Shown: piece by piece, positions 7,704 through 16,702 of the stretch
Layout: the number at the start of each line of letters is the position of its first letter
Numbering within the stretch: the stretch's first letter is position 1
Assembly: GCA_004210915.1 (NCBI GenBank)
Contig: SEGS01000047.1
Span: 1-36,027 of the forward strand
Length of the DNA: 36,027 nucleotides
Origin: Variovorax sp.
GTDB lineage: Bacteria > Pseudomonadota > Gammaproteobacteria > Burkholderiales > Burkholderiaceae_C
Direction of reading: 5' to 3'
Notes under the pieces: model-generated
The model's input: the letters and a program-made list of their open reading frames with translations, nothing else
Told to the model about the DNA's origin: nothing
Databases searched by the model: none
Program-made: the position numbers and the translations under genes

Positions 7704-9104
7704 TCAGTGCGCTGCGAAGGTCACGCGCTCGGGCACCGGCTTGAATTCGCCCACGCGGCTCCACCAGGGCATCAGCAGGAAGAAGCCGAAATAGAACAGT
7801 GAACCGACCTGCGAGACGCGTTCGCCCAGCGGCGACGGCGGCTGCACACCCAGATAGGCGAGCACGATGAAATTGATCACGAACACGCCGTACATGTACT
7901 TGTGCCAGCTCGGGCGATAGCGGATCGAGCGGACCGGGCTGTGGTCCAGCCAGGGCAGGAAGAACAGGATGATGACCGCACCGCCCATCACCACCACGCC
8001 CCAGAACTTGGCATCGATCAGCAGCATCAGCGCGCAGGCCACGACGGCAGCCACGACGATGGCAACCTTGAAAATGCTGGCCAGGCGCGCCTTCCAGACA
8101 CCGAACACGGCGCCCGCCACGACGCAGGCGATCAGCGCATACATCATCTCGCTGGTGATGGCACGCAGCATCGAATAGAAGGGCGTGAAGTACCAGACCG
8201 GCGCAATGTGGTTCGGCGTCTTCAACGGGTCGGCCGGGATGAAGTTGTTGTATTCGAGGAAGTAGCCACCCATTTCCGGCGCGAAGAAGATCACCGCCGA
8301 GAAGATGAACAGGAAGACCACCACGCCGAAGATGTCGTGCACCGTGTAGTACGGGTGCGACGGGATCCCGTCGAGCGGGTGGCCGTCAGGGCCCCGAAGC
8401 GCCTTGATCTCGATGCCGTCCGGGTTGTTCGAGCCGACTTCGTGCAGCGCGATCAGGTGGGCCACCACCAGGCCGAGCAGCACCAGCGGCACCGCGATCA
8501 CGTGGAAGCTGAAGAAGCGGTTCAGCGTGGCATCGCTCACGACGTAGTCACCACGAATCAGCAGCGCCAGGTCGGGGCCGATGAACGGAATGGCCGCGAA
8601 CAGGTTCACGATCACCTGGGCGCCCCAGTACGACATCTGGCCCCATGGCAGCAGGTAGCCCATGAAGGCTTCGGCCATCAGGCACAGGAAGATCGCGCAA
8701 CCGAAGATCCAGATCAGTTCGCGCGGCTTGCGGTAGCTGCCGTAGATGAGACCGCGAAACATGTGCAGGTAAACCACCACGAAGAACGCGGACGCCCCTG
8801 TGGAGTGCATGTAGCGGATGAGCCAACCCCAGGGCACGTCGCGCATGATGTACTCGACCGAGGCGAACGCCAGGTTGGCATCCGGCTTGTAGTGCATCAC
8901 CAGGAAGATGCCGGTCACGATCTGGATCACCAGCACCAGCATCGCGAGCGAGCCGAAGATGTACCAGAAGTTGAAGTTCTTTGGCGCGTAGTACTTGCCC
9001 CACTGGTCGTTCCACAGCTTGGTCAGCGGGAAGCGGTTGTCCACCCAGTTGAGGGTTTTCTCGGCCAACGGCGCGTTGGGGGAGATTTCCTTGAATTCAG
9101 CCAT
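7704..9104 (-). CDS. petB: Ubiquinol-cytochrome c reductase, cytochrome b subunit
   Basis: Polytopic core subunit of complex III carrying haems bL and bH and the Qo and Qi quinone sites. The 466 residues show the expected pattern: WYIFGSLAMLVLVIQIVTGIFLVMHY, the paired haem-ligand helices (RYMHSTGASAFFVVVYLHMFRGL and FHVIAVPLVLLGLVVAHLIALHE), and LLPWGQMSYWGAQVI. The Qo-site tetrapeptide, usually PEWY, reads PVWY at residues 302-305 (GTC codon for Val). Start chosen at MAEFKEISPN, preceded by AAGGGGA; the longer open frame runs into petA in another frame. petA ends 13 bases upstream, so the genes form one operon. Confidence 0.97.
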   Translation of the reverse strand: MAEFKEISPNAPLAEKTLNWVDNRFPLTKLWNDQWGKYYAPKNFNFWYIFGSLAMLVLVIQIVTGIFLVMHYKPDANLAFASVEYIMRDVPWGWLIRYMHSTGASAFFVVVYLHMFRGLIYGSYRKPRELIWIFGCAIFLCLMAEAFMGYLLPWGQMSYWGAQVIVNLFAAIPFIGPDLALLIRGDYVVSDATLNRFFSFHVIAVPLVLLGLVVAHLIALHEVGSNNPDGIEIKALRGPDGHPLDGIPSHPYYTVHDIFGVVVFLFIFSAVIFFAPEMGGYFLEYNNFIPADPLKTPNHIAPVWYFTPFYSMLRAITSEMMYALIACVVAGAVFGVWKARLASIFKVAIVVAAVVACALMLLIDAKFWGVVVMGGAVIILFFLPWLDHSPVRSIRYRPSWHKYMYGVFVINFIVLAYLGVQPPSPLGERVSQVGSLFYFGFFLLMPWWSRVGEFKPVPERVTFAAH

Positions 9105-9117
9105 TGTCTTGTCCCCT

Positions 9118-9732
9118 TCAGGCCTTCTTGTCTTCGCCGATGAGGAGGCGGGTGTCGGAGAGATACATGTAAGGCGGGACTTCGAGGTTGTCCGGCGCCG
9201 GCTTGTTCTTGAACACGCGCCCCGCCATGTCAAAAGTGGAACCGTGGCAAGGGCAGAGAAAGCCGCCTTGCCAGTCGTTCGGCAGAGAAGGCTGCGGTCC
9301 GGCTTGGAGCCGATCAACGGGCGAGCAACCGAGGTGGGTGCAAATGCCGACAACCACGAGCAGATCGGGCTTGCGCGAGCGGTTCTCGTTGCGCGCGTAT
9401 TCAGGAGTCAGTTCAGAGGGCTTGCGTTCCGACTTCGGATCGGCCAATTGCGCATCGAGCTTCGGCAGTTCAGCGACCTGTTCCGGCGTGCGCTTGAGAA
9501 TCCAGACGGGCTTGCCGCGCCATTCCACAGTGATTTTTTCGCCGGGCTTGATATCGCCCACATCGACTTCGATGGCGGCACCCGCGGCCTTGGCTTTTTC
9601 GGAGGGCTGGAAGGTGCTTACAAAGGGGATGGCAGTGGCCACGCCGCCCACTGCACCTGCACAACCGGATGCGATCAACCACGTCCGCTTGCTGGTGTCG
9701 ATCCGGGCATTGCCGGCGGTGCTGTCACTCAT
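9118..9732 (-). CDS. petA: Ubiquinol-cytochrome c reductase, Rieske iron-sulfur subunit
   Basis: Rieske [2Fe-2S] protein of complex III, which takes the first electron from ubiquinol at the Qo site. The 204 residues carry the cluster-binding boxes CTHLGC (131-136) and CPCHGS (160-165), followed by FDMAGRVFKNKPAPDNLEVPPY. The N-terminus has a Tat-like signal-anchor with Lys-Arg instead of Arg-Arg (DTSKRTWLIASG, KR at 15-16) before the hydrophobic segment. Rieske proteins are known Tat clients that remain anchored. Start chosen at ATG 9732, preceded by GAGGA at five bases; a TTG four codons upstream is in frame but would place that Shine-Dalgarno inside the gene. First gene of petABC, with a promoter just upstream. 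Confidence 0.97.
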   Translation of the reverse strand: MSDSTAGNARIDTSKRTWLIASGCAGAVGGVATAIPFVSTFQPSEKAKAAGAAIEVDVGDIKPGEKITVEWRGKPVWILKRTPEQVAELPKLDAQLADPKSERKPSELTPEYARNENRSRKPDLLVVVGICTHLGCSPVDRLQAGPQPSLPNDWQGGFLCPCHGSTFDMAGRVFKNKPAPDNLEVPPYMYLSDTRLLIGEDKKA

Positions 9733-9777
9733 GGGGGTCCTCAATCTTCGTCGCTAGGGGCTTGGGGTCAGCCCGCG

Positions 9778-9807
9778 ATTGTAGCGGAGCGTCCGAGGCA
9801 AATTCAA
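9778..9807 (-). promoter_or_regulatory. Candidate sigma-70-type promoter of petABC
   Basis: On the minus strand TTGAAT (9807-9802) and TACAAT (9783-9778) are separated by 18 bases. The -10 matches consensus at five of six positions and the -35 at four of six. The start of transcription would fall near 9771, about 40 bases before the petA start codon and upstream of its Shine-Dalgarno. No other good candidate lies in this intergenic region. Confidence 0.6.
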
Positions 9808-9853
9808 CGCTGCGCAGGCCCGCGCAGGGCCGTGCGGCGCATCTGGCCGACCC

Positions 9854-9859
9854 TATACT
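9854..9859 (+). promoter_or_regulatory. Possible -10 box for mscL
   Basis: TATACT stands out in this GC-rich divergent gap, 39 bases before the mscL start codon. No good -35 hexamer is seen 16-18 bases upstream, so the call is tentative and may depend on an activator or another sigma factor. CGGAG before the ATG is the likely ribosome binding site. Confidence 0.35.
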
Positions 9860-9898
9860 GGCTGCTTCGCGCGCAAGCAGCATCCGGAGCGAATCAAC

Positions 9899-10327
9899 AT
9901 GAGCGTACTGAAGGAATTCCGCGAGTTTGCGGTCAAGGGCAACGTGATTGACCTGGCGGTCGGCGTCATCATCGGCGCGGCATTCGGCAAGATCGTCGAC
10001 TCGCTGGTCGCGGACATCATCATGCCGGTGGTCGGCCTGGTGTTCGGATCGCTCGACTTCTCCAACCTCTACGTCGTTCTGGGCAGCGTGCCGGCGGGGG
10101 TGGCGAACAACCTCGCCGAATTGAAGAAGGCGGGGGTTCCCGTGCTGGCCTACGGCAACTTCATCACCATTGCAGTGAACTTCGTGATCCTTGCGTTCAT
10201 CATTTTCATGATGGTCAAGCAGGTGAACCGACTGCGCCGGACGGAAGAAGCGGCGCCCGCAGCCCCGGAAGCACCGGCCGAAGACATCGTGCTGCTGCGA
10301 GAGATCCGCGACAGCCTGAAACGCTGA
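9899..10327 (+). CDS. mscL: Large-conductance mechanosensitive channel
   Basis: Pentameric inner-membrane channel that opens under high membrane tension and releases solutes during hypo-osmotic shock. The 142 residues have the family N-terminus ([43 protein letters not shown], with the pore-lining TM1) and a periplasmic loop. TM2 ([25 protein letters not shown]) and a charged C-terminal bundle helix ([15 protein letters not shown]) follow. Its length is close to the E. coli protein (136). An Ala/Pro/Glu stretch lengthens the linker before the C-terminal helix slightly. The gene diverges from petABC and converges on pdxA, so it is probably a single-gene unit. Confidence 0.97.
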   Translation: MSVLKEFREFAVKGNVIDLAVGVIIGAAFGKIVDSLVADIIMPVVGLVFGSLDFSNLYVVLGSVPAGVANNLAELKKAGVPVLAYGNFITIAVNFVILAFIIFMMVKQVNRLRRTEEAAPAAPEAPAEDIVLLREIRDSLKR

Positions 10328-10345
10328 AGCGCGCGTCGGCGCGCT
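10328..10345. terminator. Hairpin between convergent mscL and pdxA
   Basis: AGCGCGC-GTCG-GCGCGCT is a perfect 7-bp stem with a 4-base loop starting right after the mscL stop. It sits between convergent genes, where a shared terminator is expected, but there is no clear T-run on either strand, so it may be only a barrier or RNA-stabilising hairpin. Confidence 0.4.
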
Positions 10346-10350
10346 GTCGG

Positions 10351-11370
10351 TCAGGCGGGCCCGGCCAGGGTCCGCGCCATGCGCAATGCCTCGATGAGGC
10401 TGGACGCATCGGCGCGACCGGTTCCGGCGATGTCGAAGGCCGTGCCGTGATCCGGGCTCGTGCGCACCAACGGCAACCCCAGCGTGACGTTCACGCCCTT
10501 CTCGACCCCCAGGTACTTGACCGGGATCAATCCCTGATCGTGGTACATCGCGATCACCACGTCGAACTCCCCGCGCCGCGCGCGCATGAACACGGTGTCG
10601 GGCGCAAACGGTCCTTGCGTATCAATGCCTTCGGCGCGCGCAGCGGCGATGGCGGGCGCGATGACTTCCTGCTCCTCCGCGCCGAACAAGCCGCCCTCGC
10701 CGGCATGCGGGTTGAGGCCCGCGACGCCGATGCGGGGCGCGCGCCCGAGCAGCAGGCCCAGCGCCTGGTGGGTGATCTGCAGGGTCTGCGAAACATTCCC
10801 CAACGTCACGGCGTCGATCGCCCGGCGCAGCGACATGTGGATGCTCACCAGCACCGTGCGCAATTCGTCGTTGGCCAGCATCATGCGCACCGGCATGTCT
10901 TCGATGCGACAACCCCGCTGGGCCGCCGCTTCGGCCTGCAGCAGTTCGGTATGACCCGGATACGGAAAGCCGGCCGCGGCCAGCGCCTCCTTGTGCAGCG
11001 GCGCCGTGACCAGCGCCGCCACGTCGCCCCGCAATGCCGCCCGCGCCGCCCACACCACGCAGTCGCCCGCCACGCGCCCCGCGGCGGCACTCACCTGCCC
11101 GACGACCACCGCCGCCCCCGGCGGTGTCGCTTGCAGCACCGGGAGGCATCGTGGTGGAAGGGTAGCGACCTGCTCGGGGTGATCGATCAGCACGACCGGC
11201 CATGCCGGCTGGCCCGGCGAGGCGAGCGCCAGAGACGCTGCGCGGACGGTCGCCACGTCCCCGGCGACGAAGCAGTCCTGCGTCGCGTCCGGCGCCGCCT
11301 GGAACGCCTTGACGATGATCTCGGGCCCAATGCCGGCCGGATCGCCGAGCGTGATCGCCATCGGTCGCAC
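10351..11370 (-). CDS. pdxA: 4-hydroxythreonine-4-phosphate dehydrogenase
   Basis: Catalyses NAD-dependent oxidation of 4-phosphohydroxy-L-threonine in the DXP-dependent route to pyridoxal 5'-phosphate. The protein shows the PdxA hallmarks ITLGDPAGIGPEI, GHTELLQAEA, VTAPLHKEAL, GLNPHAGEGGLFGAEE and YHDQGLIPVKYLG, then LPLVRTSPDHGTAFDIAGTG, with conserved histidines for the metal site. The start is uncertain. I chose GTG at 11370 (VRPMAITLGD, 339 residues), which gives the N-terminus usual for the family; ATG at 11361 would give 336. Neither has a good Shine-Dalgarno. The Nif3-like gene ends 10 bases upstream, suggesting co-transcription. Confidence 0.93.
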   Translation of the reverse strand: MRPMAITLGDPAGIGPEIIVKAFQAAPDATQDCFVAGDVATVRAASLALASPGQPAWPVVLIDHPEQVATLPPRCLPVLQATPPGAAVVVGQVSAAAGRVAGDCVVWAARAALRGDVAALVTAPLHKEALAAAGFPYPGHTELLQAEAAAQRGCRIEDMPVRMMLANDELRTVLVSIHMSLRRAIDAVTLGNVSQTLQITHQALGLLLGRAPRIGVAGLNPHAGEGGLFGAEEQEVIAPAIAAARAEGIDTQGPFAPDTVFMRARRGEFDVVIAMYHDQGLIPVKYLGVEKGVNVTLGLPLVRTSPDHGTAFDIAGTGRADASSLIEALRMARTLAGPA

Positions 11371-11380
11371 GGTGCAACGC

Positions 11381-12154
11381 TCAGGCGGGGTTGTCGATGT
11401 CGATGAACTCATGGACCAGACCCAATTGCGCCGCGACATGCGCAGCCACCGCCGGCGCACCGTAGCGCTCGGTGGCGTGATGTCCGCAGGCCAGGTAGGC
11501 GACACCCATCTCGCGCGCGTAATGCGCCTGCGGCTCCGAAATCTCGCCGGTGATGAACGCATCGGCGCCCGCTGCGATCGCGGCTTCGAAGTAGCCCTGT
11601 GCGCCTCCGGTGCACCAGGCGATCTTTCGCATGGGGCGCGGCGCGCCGTCGACCAGCGTGACGGGCCGCCCCAGCACTGCACTGCAGTGGTCGGCCAGTG
11701 CGTTGCCGCTCGCGAACACCGCGCCGTCGCTTCGCTCGCCGAGAAAACCCAATTGCTGTTCGCCGAAGCGCCCGGCCGGCCCGGCCTCTGCGACCAGGCC
11801 AAGTTGCAAACCCAACTGCGCGTTGTTGCCCAGTTCAGGATGCGCGTCGAGGGGAAGGTGGTAGGCGAACAAATTCACATCGTCGCCCAGCAGCAAGGCC
11901 AGCCGCTGCTTCATCCAACCTGCGACGCGGCCGTCCTGGCCGCGCCAGAAAAGACCGTGGTGGACAAAAATCGCGTCTGCGCCCGCGTGGATGGCCGCCT
12001 CGATCAACGCGCGGCTGGCCGTGACGCCCGAAACGATCTTGCGGATCGCGGGCCGGCCCTCGACCTGCAGCCCGTTGGGGCCGTAGTCCTTGAAGCGCTC
12101 GGGCGCGAGCAACAAATCGAAGGCGTTCAGGAGTTCATGACGGGTCGTGCTCAT
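11381..12154 (-). CDS. Nif3-like dinuclear metal-centre protein (YbgI/DUF34 family)
   Basis: Member of the widespread NIF3/YbgI family, cytoplasmic toroidal hexamers with a dinuclear metal site. A role as GTP cyclohydrolase I type 2 has been suggested for some members, but the physiological function is unsettled. The 257 residues contain LKDYGPNGLQVEG-like FKDYGPNGLQVEGRP, the metal-ligand segments FVHHGLFW, AYHLPLDAHPELGNN and CGHHATERYG, and FITGEISEPQAHYA. Start placed at ATG 12154 (MSTTRHELLNAFD); ATG 12163 (MAP before it) is an alternative, and neither has a clear Shine-Dalgarno. The gene diverges from the Deg protease gene by 108 bases and is followed closely by pdxA. The 108-base gap holds no promoter I can define. 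Confidence 0.9.
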   Translation of the reverse strand: MSTTRHELLNAFDLLLAPERFKDYGPNGLQVEGRPAIRKIVSGVTASRALIEAAIHAGADAIFVHHGLFWRGQDGRVAGWMKQRLALLLGDDVNLFAYHLPLDAHPELGNNAQLGLQLGLVAEAGPAGRFGEQQLGFLGERSDGAVFASGNALADHCSAVLGRPVTLVDGAPRPMRKIAWCTGGAQGYFEAAIAAGADAFITGEISEPQAHYAREMGVAYLACGHHATERYGAPAVAAHVAAQLGLVHEFIDIDNPA

Positions 12155-12262
12155 GGGCGCCATTGTGGCCCGCGCCAGACGCAGCCGGGTGGGCTGAGGG
12201 ACAATACCGGCTTTGGTTTGCCACCTCTGGCGCCCCTCACTTTCACTCTCTCGCCCTGCCCC

Positions 12263-13426
<1,164 letters not shown>

Positions 13427-13438
13427 TCTGCTGACGCT

Positions 13439-14245
13439 TCAGGAAGGCGTCGAGCCGGCGCCTTCGTCCGCATCTTCAGGCGCCTTGCTGTGCTTGACGA
13501 AGTAGCGGGCCGCAACAATGCCGACTTCGTAGAGCAGGCACATGGGGATCGCCAGCGCGAGCTGCGACACCACATCGGGCGGCGTGAGAACGGCTGCCAC
13601 GACGAACGACAGCACGATGAAGTAGCCGCGGAACGAACGCAGCTGCTCGATGGTGACCATCTCGAAGCGCACCAGCAGCATCACCACGATCGGCACCTGG
13701 AACGCCACGCCGAACGCAATGTAGAGCGAGAGGATGGCCTCGACGTACGAGGCGATGTCGGGCGTCGCCGCCACGCTCGCCGGCGTGAACTGCTGGATGA
13801 AGCCGAACATCTTGTCGAGCACAAAGAACTGCACGAAGGCAATGCCGCCATACGCGAGCATGCTGCCGAAGAAGATCAGCGGCAGCGCGAACTTCTTTTC
13901 ATGGCTGTAGAGACCGGGCGCGACGAACATCCAGATCTGGTACATCAGCCACGGCAGCGCGAGCAGCACGGCCGTCATCAGCAGCACCTTGAGCGGCACG
14001 AAGAAAGGCGAGAACACGCCGACCGCGATCAGCTTCGCATCGGGCGCCATGTGGGCGCGGATCGGCATGGCGATCAAATCGATCAAGCCGGCCGGGCCGG
14101 GCCAGACGGCCAGCAGCGCGCCGGCGATGGCGAGGCCGTACACGCAATAAAGCAGGCGGTCGCGCAGCTCCATGAGGTGCTGCACGAACGGCTGCTCGGT
14201 GCCGGCCAGTTCGTCGTCTTTGTTCTTTTCGGGGGAGTCGGCCAT
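13439..14245 (-). CDS. tatC: Sec-independent protein translocase subunit TatC
   Basis: Multispanning core of the Tat translocon; it recognises twin-arginine signal peptides and exports folded proteins. The 268 residues have the family start (QPFVQHLMELRDRLLYCVYGLAI), six membrane segments, and conserved stretches FFVPLKVLLMTAVLLALPWLMYQIWMFVAPGLY, EKKFALPLI and YRGYFIVLSFVVAAVLTPPDVVSQ-like FRGYFIVLSFVVAAVLTPPD. An acidic C-terminal tail (EDADEGAGSTPS) lies on the cytoplasmic side. Third gene of tatABC, 60 bases after tatB. One likely client, the Rieske protein, is encoded about 4 kb away. Confidence 0.97.
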   Translation of the reverse strand: MADSPEKNKDDELAGTEQPFVQHLMELRDRLLYCVYGLAIAGALLAVWPGPAGLIDLIAMPIRAHMAPDAKLIAVGVFSPFFVPLKVLLMTAVLLALPWLMYQIWMFVAPGLYSHEKKFALPLIFFGSMLAYGGIAFVQFFVLDKMFGFIQQFTPASVAATPDIASYVEAILSLYIAFGVAFQVPIVVMLLVRFEMVTIEQLRSFRGYFIVLSFVVAAVLTPPDVVSQLALAIPMCLLYEVGIVAARYFVKHSKAPEDADEGAGSTPS

Positions 14246-14305
14246 GTGGGGACGCTGCGGGAAGACGTTCGCGGCGCGCGCAGCGCGGCCGGAGCGGCGT
14301 TGCGG

Positions 14306-14764
14306 CTAGTTGATTTTGTGAGGGCGAAAGCGCGCCACGCGCGCAGCGCCCGATTGCGCCTTGGTGCGCACACCGGCGCGCGCCTTGTACCACTGCGGCG
14401 TCGCGCCCTGCTTCAGGCGCCAGTTCTTGCGCGGGTGCTTGTACTCGGGGACCGTTCCGGCCGGCTCGGCGAGCTCCGACAGCGTCTGGCCGCTCTCCGA
14501 AAACTGCTTCTCGAAATCGCTTGCGCTGGTCTGGATGCTTTGCTCCACATCGCGCGCTGCTTCCTGGACGCTGTCCTTCATCTTGCGAAACTCGTCCAGC
14601 TCCATCGAGCGGCTGACCTCGGCCTTGACGTCACTGACGTAGCGCTGCGCCTTGCCCAGCAAGGTGCCCACCGTGCGCGCAACGCGCGGCAGCTTCTCGG
14701 GGCCAATGACGATCAGCGCGACCGCCCCGATCATCGCGAGCTTGGAGATGCCCAGGTCGATCAT
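14306..14764 (-). CDS. tatB: Sec-independent protein translocase subunit TatB
   Basis: Single-span membrane protein that forms the Tat receptor complex with TatC. The 152 residues start [33 protein letters not shown]: the N-terminal span, the GPEKLP hinge and an amphipathic helix typical of TatB. A long charged helix follows ([27 protein letters not shown]). The C-terminal tail is basic and contains [23 protein letters not shown], a segment I recall from related betaproteobacterial TatB proteins but whose role I do not know. It lies between tatA and tatC with 60-65-base gaps. Confidence 0.96.
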   Translation of the reverse strand: MIDLGISKLAMIGAVALIVIGPEKLPRVARTVGTLLGKAQRYVSDVKAEVSRSMELDEFRKMKDSVQEAARDVEQSIQTSASDFEKQFSESGQTLSELAEPAGTVPEYKHPRKNWRLKQGATPQWYKARAGVRTKAQSGAARVARFRPHKIN

Positions 14765-14828
14765 GGCAAAAGGCTAGGACGCAGCAAGACCGCAGCGCAG
14801 GCGCACATGCATCCCGCGCCGATGCGAC

Positions 14829-15068
14829 TCATGATTTCTGACGCGCTTCGACGTCGATGGTCGATTTGTCGGCTGCCGTTGGCTGGCCTTGTACCTGTGC
14901 GGTCGGGCCGGTGGACGGCGCATCGGCCGAGCCGTCCTTCATGCCGTCCTTGAAACCCTTGACCGCGCCACCAAGGTCGGAACCCATGTTCCGCAGTTTC
15001 TTGGTGCCGAAGATCATGACCACGACGAGCAGCACGATCAGCCAGTGCCAGATGGAAAAAGAACCCAT
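14829..15068 (-). CDS. tatA: Sec-independent protein translocase subunit TatA
   Basis: Small membrane protein that polymerises to form the Tat conduit. The 79 residues begin [45 protein letters not shown], containing the membrane span (residues 6-21), the FGTKKL hinge and the amphipathic helix. A polar tail follows. AGGAG eight to nine bases before the ATG supports the start. It is the first tat gene, 65 bases downstream of hinT, and no separate promoter is evident, so it may be expressed from the upstream his-hinT transcript. Confidence 0.97.
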   Translation of the reverse strand: MGSFSIWHWLIVLLVVVMIFGTKKLRNMGSDLGGAVKGFKDGMKDGSADAPSTGPTAQVQGQPTAADKSTIDVEARQKS

Positions 15069-15133
15069 GGAGAACTCCTGTGAATGTGTCCGATTTTAGT
15101 CGGCGCGGAAATGACGGTTGCGCGACAACATGA

Positions 15134-15493
15134 TCACCCCTTGAGCCAGGGGCGCGGCCCGCCCATGACGTGAACATGGAGATGGTGGACCTCCTGCCCG
15201 CCCTCGGTGCCGGTGTTGACCACCACCCGGAAGCCGCCCTCCGGATACGGCCGGCAGCCCTGTTCGAGCGCCAGCTTCGGCGCCAGCGTCATGAGGCGGC
15301 CCATCAAGGCAGCATCGCCCGCTTCGAGCTGCGCCATCGATGCGATGTGGCGCTTGGGCACCACCATGAAATGCACCGGCGCCCAGGGCGCGATGTCGTG
15401 GAAGGCGAAGAGCTCGTCGTCTTCGTAGACCTTCTTCGAGGGGATCTTGCCCTCGATGATCTTGCAGAAGATGCAGTTCGGATCGGTCGCCAT
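15134..15493 (-). CDS. hinT: HIT-family purine nucleoside phosphoramidase (HinT-like)
   Basis: Small cytoplasmic histidine-triad hydrolase of the HinT branch, which cleaves AMP-amine phosphoramidates. The 119 residues begin DPNCIFCKIIEGKIPSKKVYEDDE, the typical HIT start with a CxxC pair. The catalytic histidine triad HHLHVHVMGG lies near the end (His 104, 106, 108), and the length suits the family. It starts one base after the stop of the upstream membrane-protein gene. Its placement between his genes and tatA is common in betaproteobacteria, as I recall. Confidence 0.96.
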   Translation of the reverse strand: MATDPNCIFCKIIEGKIPSKKVYEDDELFAFHDIAPWAPVHFMVVPKRHIASMAQLEAGDAALMGRLMTLAPKLALEQGCRPYPEGGFRVVVNTGTEGGQEVHHLHVHVMGGPRPWLKG

Positions 15494-15494
15494 C

Positions 15495-15872
15495 TCAGCC
15501 TTCCATTGCCCGGCCGGCGTTCATGCGAACCATGCCCTTGACGATCCGGTACAGGAACCACAGCGAGATCAGGCTCCACGCGATCCAGCCCGGCACGAGG
15601 AAAAGGAGCCACAGCCACGAGGTCACCAAATACAACACACCGGCCCACAGCACCGAGCGGATGCGCCAGCTGAAATGCGATGCCTGCCAGGTCCCGGCTG
15701 CGTCATCGCGCTTGATGAAGTCGATCAGCAGCGCCACCAGCAGCAGCACGACCGAAGCCTGCGCGCCCGGCAACACAGCACCGACGGCCACCACCAGGTG
15801 CAGGATGTAGCTGACCCAACCCCAGGTGCGCAGGTTCGGATCGGGCTCGATGTTCACGATGTCGTTGTTCAT
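15495..15872 (-). CDS. Small membrane protein, DUF4870-like
   Basis: Function unknown. The 125 residues have a short acidic cytoplasmic start (MNNDIVNIEPDPNLRTWGW) followed by three or four hydrophobic segments: VSYILHLVVAVGAVLPGAQASVV, VLLLVALLIDFI, LWAGVLYLVTSWLWLLFLVPGWIAW and LISLWFLYRIVKGMV. The layout and the closing YRIVKGMVRMNAGRAM resemble the DUF4870 family of small membrane proteins. ATG 15872 was chosen because GAGGA lies five bases upstream; an in-frame ATG at 15890 is less well supported. It sits 22 bases after hisE and one base before hinT, so it is probably part of the long his-hinT transcript. Confidence 0.85.
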   Translation of the reverse strand: MNNDIVNIEPDPNLRTWGWVSYILHLVVAVGAVLPGAQASVVLLLVALLIDFIKRDDAAGTWQASHFSWRIRSVLWAGVLYLVTSWLWLLFLVPGWIAWSLISLWFLYRIVKGMVRMNAGRAMEG

Positions 15873-15894
15873 TCGGTCCTCGCAATGCAACTTG

Positions 15895-16272
15895 CTAGTC
15901 GTTCGATGCTTCGCGGGCCTGGGCCTTGCGAAGGGCTTTTTCCTCGATGCCGCTGGTGCCGGCGCGGCGCGCCAGCTCGGCCACCACGTCCCGGGGCGAG
16001 AGGCCGTAGTGGGCCAGCGCCACCATGCTGTGGAACCACAAATCGGCCACTTCGTTCACTATTTTTGTGCGGTCGCCGCCGTGATCGGCGTCCTTGGCCG
16101 CCATCACGACCTCGGTCGCCTCTTCGCCGATCTTCTTGAGGAACGCATCGGGGCCCTTGTGCAGCAGCCGCGCGACGTAACTGCTCTCGGGATCGCCGCC
16201 GCGCGCCGGCAGGCGACTCTCGATCACGTCGGCGAGACGGTCCAGTGCATCGGTATTCATCGTTGAAGTCAT
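15895..16272 (-). CDS. hisE: Phosphoribosyl-ATP pyrophosphatase
   Basis: Second step of histidine synthesis: hydrolysis of phosphoribosyl-ATP to phosphoribosyl-AMP. The protein has the MazG-like all-alpha fold with the metal-binding helix [15 protein letters not shown], followed by [23 protein letters not shown]. The start was placed at ATG 16272, which overlaps the hisI stop (ATGA) and has GAGAG upstream, giving 125 residues. ATG 16260 (MNTDALDRL, 121 residues) is also possible. hisI and hisE are separate genes here, unlike the fused hisIE of enteric bacteria. Confidence 0.95.
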   Translation of the reverse strand: MTSTMNTDALDRLADVIESRLPARGGDPESSYVARLLHKGPDAFLKKIGEEATEVVMAAKDADHGGDRTKIVNEVADLWFHSMVALAHYGLSPRDVVAELARRAGTSGIEEKALRKAQAREASND

Positions 16273-16658
16273 TTGTAGATGCTCTCGGGGTCTTTCAAGA
16301 CCGGCTCGACCGCCGTCCATTGACCGTTCTCGTACTTGCTGAAAAAGCAACTGTGACGGCCGGTGTGGCAAGCAATGCCCGGTTCATGCCCGAGTTGGGT
16401 GACCTTGAGCAGCACCACATCGTTGTCGCAGTCGAGCCGGATCTCGTGCACGGTCTGCACATGGCCCGACTCCTCGCCCTTGAACCAGAGCTTGTTGCGC
16501 GAGCGGCTGAAATACACCGCGCGGCGCAGTTCCGCCGTCTTCGCGAGCGCCTCGCGATTCATCCACGCGAACATCAGGACATCGTTGCTGCCCTGCTCCT
16601 GCGCGATCACCGGCACCAGGCCGTCCGCGTCCCATTTCACTTCGTCGAGCCAATCCAT
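16269..16658 (-). CDS. hisI: Phosphoribosyl-AMP cyclohydrolase
   Basis: Third step of histidine synthesis: opens the purine ring of phosphoribosyl-AMP. The 129 residues show the family core [31 protein letters not shown], the metal site DCDND and the zinc-binding [10 protein letters not shown]. Start set at [16 protein letters not shown]. The open frame extends upstream, but there it overlaps hisF and has no family likeness. The hisI stop overlaps the hisE start, so the two enzymes are probably translationally coupled. Confidence 0.96.
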   Translation of the reverse strand: MDWLDEVKWDADGLVPVIAQEQGSNDVLMFAWMNREALAKTAELRRAVYFSRSRNKLWFKGEESGHVQTVHEIRLDCDNDVVLLKVTQLGHEPGIACHTGRHSCFFSKYENGQWTAVEPVLKDPESIYK

Positions 16659-16702
16659 CCGGGGATTGTCGGGGATGGTGAACGCGCGCCTCGGGCTGTC
16701 CT

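Noticed and set aside
12155..12262. Promoter based on GACAAT at 12200 in the gap between the Nif3-like and Deg protease genes
   Set aside because: No -35 element at a usable distance on either strand; left uncalled.
13433..13451. Imperfect hairpin GACGC...GCGTC between the Deg protease gene and tatC
   Set aside because: Only a 5-bp stem, no T-run, and it overlaps the tatC coding end; too weak to call a terminator.
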